From NCBI GenBank assembly GCA_008933615.1, contig WBUR01000036.1:1-42429 (forward strand): DNA of 42,429 nt, read 5' to 3'. Made by a program: the position numbers and the translations under genes. This DNA comes from a bacterium (lineage in GTDB: Bacteria; CLD3; SB21). The stretch's first letter is position 1, and every line of letters begins with the position of its first letter. Shown here piece by piece: positions 33,544 through 42,236 of the stretch. The notes under the pieces were generated by a model, which was not told the DNA's origin, made no database searches, and was given only the letters and a program-made list of their open reading frames with translations.

Positions 33544-35601
33544 CTAATTTTTTTCGATCCGGACGCGTGCGTCGACGGCGATGATATTTTTGCCGCGGCC
33601 TAGAAGAGGGTTGATATCCAATTCCTGTATTTCCGGCGCAAGCATCAGCAGTCCCGATAAACGAACGATTATTTCTGCAAATACGTTTTCATCTATACCT
33701 TCCTGGCCGCGAATTCCCTTAATTAGATTATATCCGGCTAACCCGCGAATCATGTCCAGCGCTTCATTGTGCGTCAAAGGTAGAAGGCCATTGGATACAT
33801 CTTTTAGTGCTTCAACAAAAATTCCACCCAGGCCGCATAAAATAACGTGGCCAAAACCCGGTTCATATTTAGCGCCAATAAATAATTCAATTCCGCTCAA
33901 CATCGGTTGTATTAATACTCCTGAAACATCCTTTATTTTCATCAAACGGTCAAATGCTGATAATAGTTTTTCATCGGTTCTGATATTGAGTACTACGCCG
34001 CCAATGTCGGTTTTGTGAATCGGACCTACGGCTTTCATTACTATCGGATATTTGAGATCATGGGCGGCCTTCAGCGCGTCTGCAGAATTATTGACTGTTA
34101 TTTCTTTTACACTCGGAATTCCGGCTGCATCGAATAAGATTGTTACGTCATCAGGCTTTAAATAACCATTTGCAACATCGCGCAGGAGCCGTCGAATGGT
34201 ACCTTCGTCAATTTGGGTCACACTTTTTTCAGGTGTGATGGGTCGTCTTGCATGGCTCACTTTACTCAAAGCCTGGGCAAGCAGAACTTCATCCGGAAAG
34301 CTAACCTCGCCTTTGGAAAGAAAAAACTCCACTTCATTTTTTGCCGTCAACGTGGATGGTAAAACGCTAAAAATAGGCTTTTGACAGGATTTCTTCCTTT
34401 GATGAATAACCTCGTATGCGTCAAATACTTCGACCAGGCCTGGGGTTCCAAAAATGACCACCATAGCATCTATTGCCTCAAAATGATTCTCCACATAATC
34501 GATGATATACCCTAATTGCTCCGCCGTGCCCGTTGCCAAAAAATCGATGGGGTTGTTAACGGATGATCCTGGAAAAAGTTTCTGTAAAAGTTCCGACGCG
34601 TGATGTCCTTCAATTTTAGGAACTGACATCCCGCCTTTCGATAAAGCGTCTGTTATCATGACCGCAGGACCTCCTGCATGTGTAATAACGGCAATATTTT
34701 TACCGTGGAAAACAGGATGCATAAAGACGCACGCCACATTGATCAGGTCCTCACGGCCAAAACACCGGACAATCCCTGCCTTTCGGAAAAGCGCATCTAC
34801 CGCCGTATCCGAACTTGCCAGTGCGCCCGTATGCGAAGATGCGGCGCGGCTTCCCGCCTCGGAACTGCCCGCTTTAATCGCGGCAATTCTGCAGCCTTTT
34901 TGAATCAATGAGAGCGCATGCTTGAGAAGCATCTGCGGTTTTTCAATTTTTTCTATGTAAAGTAATTTGACCCTTGAACTTGTTTCGGGATCAAACGACT
35001 CGTCAAGATATTTTAGAATTTCCTCGACGCCGATTTGCGCGCTGTTTCCAACTGAAAAAATATTTGAAAAAGTCAGTCCCTTTGGAATCCCTGCCTCCAA
35101 AATAAAAACGGCTGTTGCCCCGGAACCGGATATGAGGTCGGAGCCTTTCGCGTTAAGTTTGGGGATTGGCTGTGTGAAAACACCGTGGTAATGCGGGGTT
35201 AGAACGCCGATCGAATTGGGACCTATCATTACGCCGCCAACGTTTTCAACGATCCGCACAACTTCGTCCTCCAACTGCTTACCTTCGTGCCCAACTTCGC
35301 TAAATCCTGCCGACAAGACAATGAATGCACGGGTGTTTTTTTTTAGGGTCAATATCTTTACGGCCTCAGGGACAAACTTAGCAGCAATGGCAATGATCGC
35401 CAAATCTACGTCCGGTAAATCACGAATATCTGTATGACAAGAAATACCTTGTATAGATTTCTCTTTCGGATTGGTCACATAAAGTTTGCCTGAGAACCTA
35501 CCGTCGATAAGATTTTTTAAAACTTTCCCACCCGGTTTATGAATATCATTTGACCCTCCGACCACGACAATACTTTTTGGATGTAGAAGCTGCAGATTCA
35601 T
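33544..35601 (-). CDS. ADP-forming acyl-CoA synthetase (fused alpha and beta subunits)
   Basis: A 685-residue NDP-forming acyl-CoA synthetase. Such enzymes make ATP from acetyl-CoA or another acyl-CoA, ADP and phosphate, or run in reverse. Residues 1-130 are a CoA-binding Rossmann domain (SIVVVGGSNDIHKPGGKVL), 140-440 hold the succinyl-CoA ligase-like domains, with the phospho-histidine candidate His257 in SSHTGAL, and the C-terminal 220 residues are the ATP-grasp domain (YPIVMKAVGPIHKTDIGGV). There is no GNAT acetyltransferase domain, so it is not a Pat-type protein acetylase. The start ATG 35601 overlaps the stop of the PAP2_C gene as ATGA, which indicates translational coupling; an in-frame start further upstream would lie deep inside that gene. 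Confidence 0.9.
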   Translation of the reverse strand: MNLQLLHPKSIVVVGGSNDIHKPGGKVLKNLIDGRFSGKLYVTNPKEKSIQGISCHTDIRDLPDVDLAIIAIAAKFVPEAVKILTLKKNTRAFIVLSAGFSEVGHEGKQLEDEVVRIVENVGGVMIGPNSIGVLTPHYHGVFTQPIPKLNAKGSDLISGSGATAVFILEAGIPKGLTFSNIFSVGNSAQIGVEEILKYLDESFDPETSSRVKLLYIEKIEKPQMLLKHALSLIQKGCRIAAIKAGSSEAGSRAASSHTGALASSDTAVDALFRKAGIVRCFGREDLINVACVFMHPVFHGKNIAVITHAGGPAVMITDALSKGGMSVPKIEGHHASELLQKLFPGSSVNNPIDFLATGTAEQLGYIIDYVENHFEAIDAMVVIFGTPGLVEVFDAYEVIHQRKKSCQKPIFSVLPSTLTAKNEVEFFLSKGEVSFPDEVLLAQALSKVSHARRPITPEKSVTQIDEGTIRRLLRDVANGYLKPDDVTILFDAAGIPSVKEITVNNSADALKAAHDLKYPIVMKAVGPIHKTDIGGVVLNIRTDEKLLSAFDRLMKIKDVSGVLIQPMLSGIELFIGAKYEPGFGHVILCGLGGIFVEALKDVSNGLLPLTHNEALDMIRGLAGYNLIKGIRGQEGIDENVFAEIIVRLSGLLMLAPEIQELDINPLLGRGKNIIAVDARVRIEKN

Positions 35602-36245
35602 GATGAAACAGGACTGGTTTTTATATTGGGATGCAAAAGAAGCACTGTGCGATACGCGGTGTATGAAAAGAACGGAGCGGCAAAAACGTCCACACTGTAA
35701 TGGACATGCTGAACCAGAAGGCAAAAAGCCAACACACACGTCCCCAACAACAAAACAATTTTAAGAGGCCGCTGTGGCACGCACAAGAACAAAATGAACA
35801 TAGTTGCAGTGTGTCCGGAGAAAAAAAGATCGCGCGTAAGTAATTTACCCGTTCCGATTATTTCCACTAACGGATCCTGTAAAGGAATCATGGCCTGCGG
35901 CGCCTCAAGAGGAATCAGATACATCGCAGCCGTTCGAAATACTACCATGAGCGTATACGCCTGCATACCTATCACGAGCCATTCAGGAACAATGACTACA
36001 GCCACAATTGCAGTTATCAAACCAAGATAAATCAGTGCAAATGTCAACCACGTTACATCCACCGGCGTCAGCATGGCAAGCAACGGGTCATTGAGAACCG
36101 CACCCTGGCGCAATTCCACCCAATTTACAAATTGAGAAAATAAAGACAAAACCGTTAGCAGACAGATCAAGGAAACGGCCAGTTCGATTCGGAACAGCTG
36201 TCGCGGCCACACCCTGGCCCAATTTGCTGAAAATTGTTTAAACAT
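35598..36245 (-). CDS. PAP2_C (sphingomyelin-synthase-like) membrane phosphatase/transferase
   Basis: A 215-residue inner-membrane protein with about six hydrophobic segments. It carries the PAP2_C signature RDLFFSGHTATMF (138-150) and HVHYSVDVFAA (180-190), giving the catalytic triad-like His145, His182 and Asp186 typical of this lipid phosphatase/phosphotransferase branch. Eukaryotic relatives make sphingomyelin; bacterial ones are poorly known and could act on phosphatidic acid, undecaprenyl phosphate or ceramide lipids. The first PAP2 motif (KxxxxxxRP) is absent, as in the rest of this branch. There is no clear ribosome binding site. Its stop overlaps the start of the acyl-CoA synthetase, and the PEGA gene is 52 bp upstream. 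Confidence 0.82.
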   Translation of the reverse strand: MFKQFSANWARVWPRQLFRIELAVSLICLLTVLSLFSQFVNWVELRQGAVLNDPLLAMLTPVDVTWLTFALIYLGLITAIVAVVIVPEWLVIGMQAYTLMVVFRTAAMYLIPLEAPQAMIPLQDPLVEIIGTGKLLTRDLFFSGHTATMFILFLCVPQRPLKIVLLLGTCVLAFCLLVQHVHYSVDVFAAPFFSYTAYRTVLLLHPNIKTSPVSS

Positions 36246-36297
36246 ATTAGTTTGATTTTGTGATGAACAGCAGATAAATAAAGCGGGCTTACACTTT

Positions 36298-37107
36298 TTA
36301 TCGGGATTTCAAAAGAAAATAAACCAATGCGGCTACATTGGTTTGCATACCTATAAAACCGATCACGGCATAACGATCATATTTACGCGTTTTTGCCAGG
36401 TGACGTTTCTGGGCATCAGTGTCACCCAATCTCCTTGCGATCTTGGCCTTTTCAAAAGTATCGTCGCCTTTTTTCTTGTAATAAGCTGCGCTTGCGCCAA
36501 ACACGACGCCTAAGGCGTTGCTGATCCATATGGCGCTTTTGTATTTATGCGGACCCCGTTCCTGCCATTCAAGGTTAACAAATTGATTCTGGTTATTGCT
36601 CCGGTTCTTTAAGTTTGGGTTTAATGATATGAACAAATAATTATTATTGATAGTCGAATCCGATACGGTTGCCAAAAAATCTTCATATCCCGGTTTCTTG
36701 AAATGCAGTGTGCGCTCTTTGTACTCCCGCAGCCGGAGATAAAACGGAGTGACGCCCAGTAGTTCTGAATCATAAGATACCGAAGCGCCGTTCGGAACGG
36801 AATTAATTTCGGCAAGCATATCAAAATATACTACTACTTTTTCATTTTCCCCAGGACGAATGGTAATCGTTTTGGTAAAATCAAGCGCCTGAAATGACGT
36901 TCGGTCCGGATTTTGAACAACAACAACATGCGTTCCGGCCTGCAGCGCTATCTTATCAGATCTTGTATAACTCGAATCATCAATCATTATTGTTTCAAAA
37001 TGAACATGTGATGACAGCGTCAGATAGCCGTATTCCCCCTGTGCCACAACAGATACACAATTACCCAAGGCTAAAATTAAAAGTATTATATAGGATTTTC
37101 TGGTCAT
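36298..37107 (-). CDS. Exported PEGA-domain protein
   Basis: A 269-residue exported protein with a signal peptide ending SVVAQ. A beta-rich first domain is followed by a PEGA domain at about 95-140 (INSVPNGASVSYDSELLG followed by TPFYLRL and HFKKPGYEDF). The C-terminal part has a short hydrophobic segment (WISNALGVVFGASAAYY), a charged helical stretch with KKGDDTFEKAKIARRLGD, and a final hydrophobic segment. PEGA domains occur in surface and cell-wall-associated proteins and are thought to mediate binding. It begins 6 bases after the BamB-like gene stops and has no ribosome binding site of its own, so translation is probably coupled. Confidence 0.85.
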   Translation of the reverse strand: MTRKSYIILLILALGNCVSVVAQGEYGYLTLSSHVHFETIMIDDSSYTRSDKIALQAGTHVVVVQNPDRTSFQALDFTKTITIRPGENEKVVVYFDMLAEINSVPNGASVSYDSELLGVTPFYLRLREYKERTLHFKKPGYEDFLATVSDSTINNNYLFISLNPNLKNRSNNQNQFVNLEWQERGPHKYKSAIWISNALGVVFGASAAYYKKKGDDTFEKAKIARRLGDTDAQKRHLAKTRKYDRYAVIGFIGMQTNVAALVYFLLKSR

Positions 37108-37113
37108 CGTAAA

Positions 37114-38277
37114 TTATTTTGAAGTTCTAAAAGCATAGACGTTTTTGGCTTCAGAGGCAACTACCAGATATTCTCCATACAAAGCCATATTGGATTTAAT
37201 TCTGCCTGCAGTCTTAAAACTCCAATTCGATTTGCCCGTTTCCAGGTCAATCGCATAAAGATATGAATCTTGCGATCCAACATACACAAAATTCTTTGTA
37301 ATCACGGGCGCTGAACTAATGGCAGATTGAGTTTGGAATTTCCAGGCAAGTTCTCCGTCTTTCTTAGTAAATGCGTACACAAACCCGTCCGTTGCGCCTA
37401 CAATAACCTTATCTTTGTTGACGGCCGCTGATGAAAAAAATTTCCCGGGCGCTGCCGTTCCGATCTTGTACTTCCATCGCAGCGTACCTTCTTTTAAATT
37501 GATTGCATAGAATGTGCTGTCTGTTGACCCGATGTAAACATTCTGATCATCCAGTACTGGCGCGGCGTAAATAGCGCTCCCGGTCTTAAATGTCCAGTTA
37601 ACGCGTCCGTTAAAGCGATTGAGGGCATATATCGTACCGTCATCGCAACCAAAAAAAACGGCGGTTCCTGAAACCGACGGCGACGACCTTACCGGCTTCG
37701 GCGTTTCGTAGATCCATAGCGTTGCGCCGTCTTTAAAATTTAATGAATAAAATTTATTGTATTGGTCGGCCAAATAAATATAGTCTTCAACTATCAGTGG
37801 ATTAGTCTCAATACCAGGCATCGGTTTGATAAAATTATAATCATTGTCATACACGTTATAACTGACCAGCGCTTCCTTTCCGCTCGCTAACGCAATAATG
37901 GCTGTTTGATGACGAACCGATAATCCGTTGGTGGCGGCATATAAAAATTTAAGGCTCCCTATCGTGCCGCCCTTCTGAATATCAAACGCATAAATACGTC
38001 CGTCGAGCGTTCCGGTATAAACAACTTGGTCGGAGGCAACGACAACTTCGTTCGGAGCAGAAGAAATTTTTGTCTCCCATACCTTTTCCAGCGGCGGATT
38101 CATTTCTGTTGACCGGTAGTTATTACGGGATGAGGAGCCACCGGAATTTTCCCAGTTTTCAATACCTGTTTTTTTAAAATAACTTGAAATTCGAATATTT
38201 CCTGAAATACCGCAAGAGTATAATAACGCTGCAAAGGCGGCCGTTAAAACAGACAAAATAATTCTATTTACGCTCAT
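37114..38277 (-). CDS. PQQ-type beta-propeller lipoprotein, BamB-like
   Basis: A 387-residue periplasmic lipoprotein with lipobox LLYSC (lipidation near Cys22) and a propeller of PQQ-like repeats, several clearly visible: VYTGTLDGRIYAFD, FGCDDGTIYALNRFNGRVNW, YIGSTDSTFYAINLKEGTLRW, VGATDGFVYAFTKKDGELAW and VGSQDSYLYAIDLETGKSNW. The best analogue is BamB, the scaffold lipoprotein of the outer-membrane assembly machine, though many other PQQ-propeller lipoproteins exist. The start ATG 38277 has AGGA about 9 bases before it and yields the lipobox, which earlier starts would not. The gene follows the metallopeptidase/barrel protein by 10 bp, which suggests joint function in the outer membrane. 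Confidence 0.85.
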   Translation of the reverse strand: MSVNRIILSVLTAAFAALLYSCGISGNIRISSYFKKTGIENWENSGGSSSRNNYRSTEMNPPLEKVWETKISSAPNEVVVASDQVVYTGTLDGRIYAFDIQKGGTIGSLKFLYAATNGLSVRHQTAIIALASGKEALVSYNVYDNDYNFIKPMPGIETNPLIVEDYIYLADQYNKFYSLNFKDGATLWIYETPKPVRSSPSVSGTAVFFGCDDGTIYALNRFNGRVNWTFKTGSAIYAAPVLDDQNVYIGSTDSTFYAINLKEGTLRWKYKIGTAAPGKFFSSAAVNKDKVIVGATDGFVYAFTKKDGELAWKFQTQSAISSAPVITKNFVYVGSQDSYLYAIDLETGKSNWSFKTAGRIKSNMALYGEYLVVASEAKNVYAFRTSK

Positions 38278-38287
38278 TCGCTGTTTC

Positions 38288-41200
38288 CTAATAATCATAT
38301 CCAAACCAAATCTGCCAAAATATCCCACGGGACCATCTGGGATTCTTTAAAATTTCTCCTGTTTCAAAATCGCGGCCACCAAATTGTTCGTTGTTGCGGG
38401 TTTCATTAAAATTAGTCACGATCGGGCGGCTTCGGTTACCCGGCAACTTTTGACCAAAAATACGGTAGCCGCGAAGGTCGAACATCTTGCCGTAATCGAA
38501 TCGCAAAACTAACACGCCGAAAAAATTGATACGGAAACCCGTTCCCAAACTTCCTATAATACCGTCAAATTTCTGATTCCCAAGGATCACGCGTCCATCG
38601 TTGAACTGACTTCCCCAGGCATTTCCCATGTCCATAAAAAGCGCGCCTCGGATCGAGCGGAATCCGAATCCGCCAAAAGGTAAACGCAAATTAAGATCAT
38701 CGACAAAAGGAAAGCGCAACTCGTTATTGACCACGAAAAACCTAGTTCCTGGTAGACTCCATCGCGGATATCCGCGCAAATCCCAGCTGCCGCCTAAAAG
38801 ATAATTTTGCGGATTCTTACCCTGATTCCACTGCACCATAGCTCTCGATGCAAATGCGGAACGATTGGTAATTCTTGCATAATTACGGACATCAAAGATC
38901 ACGGTGGAGTAGTTTTGTTGCGATCGTTTGACATCCGTAGTATAACCGACGCTGAGGCTTACGGCATTGCCATCCAGTGGTCCGGTGGGCCCCCACAATG
39001 TATTGTCAAACACATAACCGGCGGTATTGCTTACTAAAACTCCGTCAATCGGCAGTAAGGTGCCAAAGGTTGCATCCCGTTTAAAACGGCTGATATTCAA
39101 ACTCGTTTCAATTCGCTCGAACTTGGACAAAGGGTATAATAATTGAAAAAAACCGCCGTAACGATTTTCATCAACAGGCGAGATACCGCCAAAATCGTCA
39201 ATTTCAAAAAATTCGCCTTTAAAACGAAATAAACCATAGGCGAAATTGGCGCGTTGGTTTAAGTTAATCTTGGTGACCACAAAATTCCAGTCATATAAAA
39301 TCTGTTCCGTCGAGCGGGCATTATTGTATACGACAAAATAATATTGATCGTTACCCAACATGTCCGTAACGCCGATTTGCGCGCCGCCACCGCTTCCATA
39401 GATCGGATCGGCCTGAAATGCGCCTTGGACGAAATCAAGTCCGTATCTTTTCTGATACGGTTTTGTATTAGCCTGTGTTACAGCCTTGGTGGGCGTAATC
39501 CATGAAGACCTAACGACTACGCTTTTTATGCGCTCGCCCGGCTGAAGGGCCTGCGCTTTTGTATAGGCATCCGGCAGTGTTCTAATTTTAAAACTAAACT
39601 CTTCAAATGCGGTGAAAATTAAATCGCCGGAGTTCGTCCATACCGGATCGAACACAGCGGATGTAATGGCCGTTAATGGACGAGGTGAATATTTATCCTC
39701 TAACGTTTCCGGAGACTTTTTTAAGTCCGAAACAAAATCCGATTCTCCAATTCTGAAGGGCAATATCCAAACGTTGGTCGGTGTACCGCGCCTGTTGGAT
39801 GTAAATGCGATCATATCGCCTGCCGGAGACCAAGAAGGCGAATCATCGATATAATTACCGGAGGTCAAATAGTGTGTTTGCCTTTTAGTTCGGTCATACA
39901 AAAATAAATTGTACGCGCCCGCCTCTCCGTAATGCGTGCGGTCCGAACTGTAAACAATATATTTTCCATCAGGGCTCCATGCCGGATTCCGGTCATCGTA
40001 AAAATCGTTATTCAACTGTTCGATCATTCCGTCATTTTCATCACCCGTAACCCGAATAATATACAGATCATCGTTGCCCGATACGCTCAGGCCGGAGAAA
40101 ACAATCGATTTTCCGTCAGGGGACCAACTAGGTGAGGCGAGTCCGATCAGGTTTTTGTACATGTATTTATGGGTGATTTTCTTCGTATCGATGTCATAAA
40201 TGTACAAAACATCACTTTCACCGCTCTTGGACACAAAAGCAAGTTCACCTTTCTTATTCACATCGATTTTGCTTTTAAAAAAATGAAACGCTTCAAAAGC
40301 GGAGCTCCGTTCTCCTTTGATGACAATTTCAGATTTATTGGTTTTAAGTTCTTGTTTATAAATATTGGTGTACCCGTTGCGATTCGCAAGATAAAACAGG
40401 TATTCTTTATCATCTTTAAAAAAGTAAGCCGGTTTTGAATTAAAACCTTCGCGGGTATTCACCTTAGAAATTGCACTGGGAACGTCGTTGTTGGCAACAG
40501 TCGGATAATATTTTTTTCTAAGCCAATAAATCCATTCCCGGTTTAATTCTTCGTATTTTTTCCCGAGCGTCAGCTCCACTGTTTTCTCAAATTGGTCGTA
40601 CTTCCAGCAGTTCTCTATCAACAACAGAACTTTTTCGTCTCCGTATCTTTCTTTAACAAAGTGCAGAAGGTTTTCACCCAACTTGTACATATAATAAGTT
40701 CCCTCTACCCGATAAAAATATTGGAGAGGAACTACCGTATTATTGATTGTTGCGTCCCGCATAACCATTTCAGCCTGAAAATCCGGCTCACCCGACCAAA
40801 ATTCAGCAAGGCCTTCGGTAAACCACAACGGCAGTCCGGGATGATTAAATTTCCTATGCTGGCTTAATATGCGATTAACTTTCGATGTCATCATGACGTG
40901 AACAAGTTCATGCCTGATCACCCGACGGAAATTAGTTGTCGAGCCGTCGCTGGGCAGAACAACACGTCCTTTGAAAAATTCAAAAAAACCTCCTACACCT
41001 TCCGGCAATTCATACGGCGTCGTATTCGTTTGCTGGAAATAGAGATGCGAACTGAAAATAATCATCGGCACTCTTTTGATCAGCGAATGATTCAAGCGCG
41101 TCTCAAGTTCAAGGTATTGTTCTTCTGCAAGTCCCGCGGCGCGTTCCGCAAGCTCTTGCATCTCCGGATAATAATATATTTCAAAATGTTTTGTTTCCAG

Positions 41201-41335
41201 AATTTTCCATTTAAAGTCAGTATAATGCACTTTGTTTGTTCCAAAAAAATTCTGATGATACTGAGCGGCCGCTTTTTGTGTGCACAGTACGAAACAAAAC
41301 GTCATCAAGAATTCTATGTACCTCAGTTTGCGCAT
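38288..41335 (-). CDS. Metallopeptidase, TolB-like propeller and outer-membrane barrel in one protein
   Basis: A 1015-residue exported protein in three parts. After the signal peptide, residues 40-290 form a gluzincin-type peptidase domain with HELVH (142-146) and the third ligand region WFTEGLAEFWSG (171-182). Residues about 290-620 contain PD40/TolB-like repeats (SWSPDGKSIVFSG, AWSPDGKYIVYSSDR, SWSPAGDMIAFTSNR). Residues about 640-1015 form an Omp85/BamA-like barrel with GGSWDLRGYPRWSLPGTRFF near 847-866 and an aromatic C-terminus (FGYDY). The barrel should place the protein in the outer membrane with the peptidase and propeller facing the periplasm. Its substrate is unknown. No clear ribosome binding site precedes the ATG. 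It is followed after 10 bp by the BamB-like gene. Confidence 0.87.
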   Translation of the reverse strand: MRKLRYIEFLMTFCFVLCTQKAAAQYHQNFFGTNKVHYTDFKWKILETKHFEIYYYPEMQELAERAAGLAEEQYLELETRLNHSLIKRVPMIIFSSHLYFQQTNTTPYELPEGVGGFFEFFKGRVVLPSDGSTTNFRRVIRHELVHVMMTSKVNRILSQHRKFNHPGLPLWFTEGLAEFWSGEPDFQAEMVMRDATINNTVVPLQYFYRVEGTYYMYKLGENLLHFVKERYGDEKVLLLIENCWKYDQFEKTVELTLGKKYEELNREWIYWLRKKYYPTVANNDVPSAISKVNTREGFNSKPAYFFKDDKEYLFYLANRNGYTNIYKQELKTNKSEIVIKGERSSAFEAFHFFKSKIDVNKKGELAFVSKSGESDVLYIYDIDTKKITHKYMYKNLIGLASPSWSPDGKSIVFSGLSVSGNDDLYIIRVTGDENDGMIEQLNNDFYDDRNPAWSPDGKYIVYSSDRTHYGEAGAYNLFLYDRTKRQTHYLTSGNYIDDSPSWSPAGDMIAFTSNRRGTPTNVWILPFRIGESDFVSDLKKSPETLEDKYSPRPLTAITSAVFDPVWTNSGDLIFTAFEEFSFKIRTLPDAYTKAQALQPGERIKSVVVRSSWITPTKAVTQANTKPYQKRYGLDFVQGAFQADPIYGSGGGAQIGVTDMLGNDQYYFVVYNNARSTEQILYDWNFVVTKINLNQRANFAYGLFRFKGEFFEIDDFGGISPVDENRYGGFFQLLYPLSKFERIETSLNISRFKRDATFGTLLPIDGVLVSNTAGYVFDNTLWGPTGPLDGNAVSLSVGYTTDVKRSQQNYSTVIFDVRNYARITNRSAFASRAMVQWNQGKNPQNYLLGGSWDLRGYPRWSLPGTRFFVVNNELRFPFVDDLNLRLPFGGFGFRSIRGALFMDMGNAWGSQFNDGRVILGNQKFDGIIGSLGTGFRINFFGVLVLRFDYGKMFDLRGYRIFGQKLPGNRSRPIVTNFNETRNNEQFGGRDFETGEILKNPRWSRGIFWQIWFGYDY

Positions 41336-41354
41336 GATTTATATAATGGAATTA

Positions 41355-42161
41355 TTAATCTAAACGGGAGAGAATTCGTTCGTGAATATATTGCGAGGCC
41401 CTTGCAGTACGCGTGCCGTACCAGCAAAAATAAGTCCCGTCGGCCAAAAATATACGTTCGCTCTTAACGGCGGAAACAGATAAGTGCAAGAATTCTAACT
41501 TATGTTTTTCCATAAAATGATACGGTTCATCGGGGAGAATGATCACGTCGGGATTTGCCGCTTCAATGTCTTCCGCTTTAACATTAAAATATCGTTGCGG
41601 ATGATTCCGATACACGTTTTCCAAATGATGTATATCCATAACATGGTGAATAAATGTATCGTGATTGATGGACATCCAGGGATTCCGCCAGATTAAATAC
41701 AGAGTTTTAAGTTTTGCCCGACGATGTGATCGTATTTTTTTTACGGAATTTCTTATTTCATCAGCAAATTCAGCGGCTTTGGTTTCTACGCCAAAAACCT
41801 GCCCGAGTTCCAGTAATAATTGTTCTGCATCGCTGACAGTTTTAGGGTAGGTTATCCATGTTTTATACCGCAGACTCAGATAATCGATATGCTCCGGTTT
41901 GTTTTCTTCCCTATTCAGAATGATCAAATCCGGATCAATTTTCTTAATCTCCTCGAAATCTGGATTTTTTTGGCCTCCAACCTTTCGCTTTCCCTTCACG
42001 GACTCTGCCGGATGAACACAATATTTTGATATGCCAGCGACAGCATCGCCGACACCCAGATCAAACAAAGTTTCCGTGATGCTAGGAATGAGCGACACGA
42101 CACGTTTCGGCGTTTCAAAAAAATTTATTTTCTTATCGGTCGAATCGGTGATTGCTATCAT
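41355..42161 (-). CDS. BtuF-like helical-backbone metal receptor without signal peptide
   Basis: A 268-residue member of the substrate-binding protein family of vitamin B12 and iron-siderophore ABC transporters. RVVSLIPSITETLFDLG opens the first lobe, ISKYCVHPAE and GGQKNPDFEEI follow, and IDPDLIILNREEN is conserved. There is no signal peptide or lipobox, so it cannot be a classical periplasmic receptor as read. A recognised group of BtuF-like proteins in FCB bacteria has this same leaderless form with CVHP and GG-x-KN motifs. ATG 42161 is chosen because AGGA lies about 9 bases upstream; a GTG at 42206 would not add a signal sequence. No permease or ATPase is visible. It precedes the metallopeptidase gene by 19 bp. 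Confidence 0.85.
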   Translation of the reverse strand: MIAITDSTDKKINFFETPKRVVSLIPSITETLFDLGVGDAVAGISKYCVHPAESVKGKRKVGGQKNPDFEEIKKIDPDLIILNREENKPEHIDYLSLRYKTWITYPKTVSDAEQLLLELGQVFGVETKAAEFADEIRNSVKKIRSHRRAKLKTLYLIWRNPWMSINHDTFIHHVMDIHHLENVYRNHPQRYFNVKAEDIEAANPDVIILPDEPYHFMEKHKLEFLHLSVSAVKSERIFLADGTYFCWYGTRTARASQYIHERILSRLD

Positions 42162-42236
42162 CAAAAAATCCTGGCTCGATACGTTTACAACTTTTTTAAG
42201 ATACACGTTATGGAAAATTGAATCAACACTATTCTG

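Noticed and set aside
33544-35601. Protein acetyltransferase of the Pat type
   Set aside because: The CoA-binding and ATP-grasp domains are present, but no GNAT domain is fused.
40898-41467. 189-codon plus-strand frame
   Set aside because: It is antisense to the start of the metallopeptidase/barrel gene and the end of the BtuF-like gene, with no family signal or ribosome binding site.
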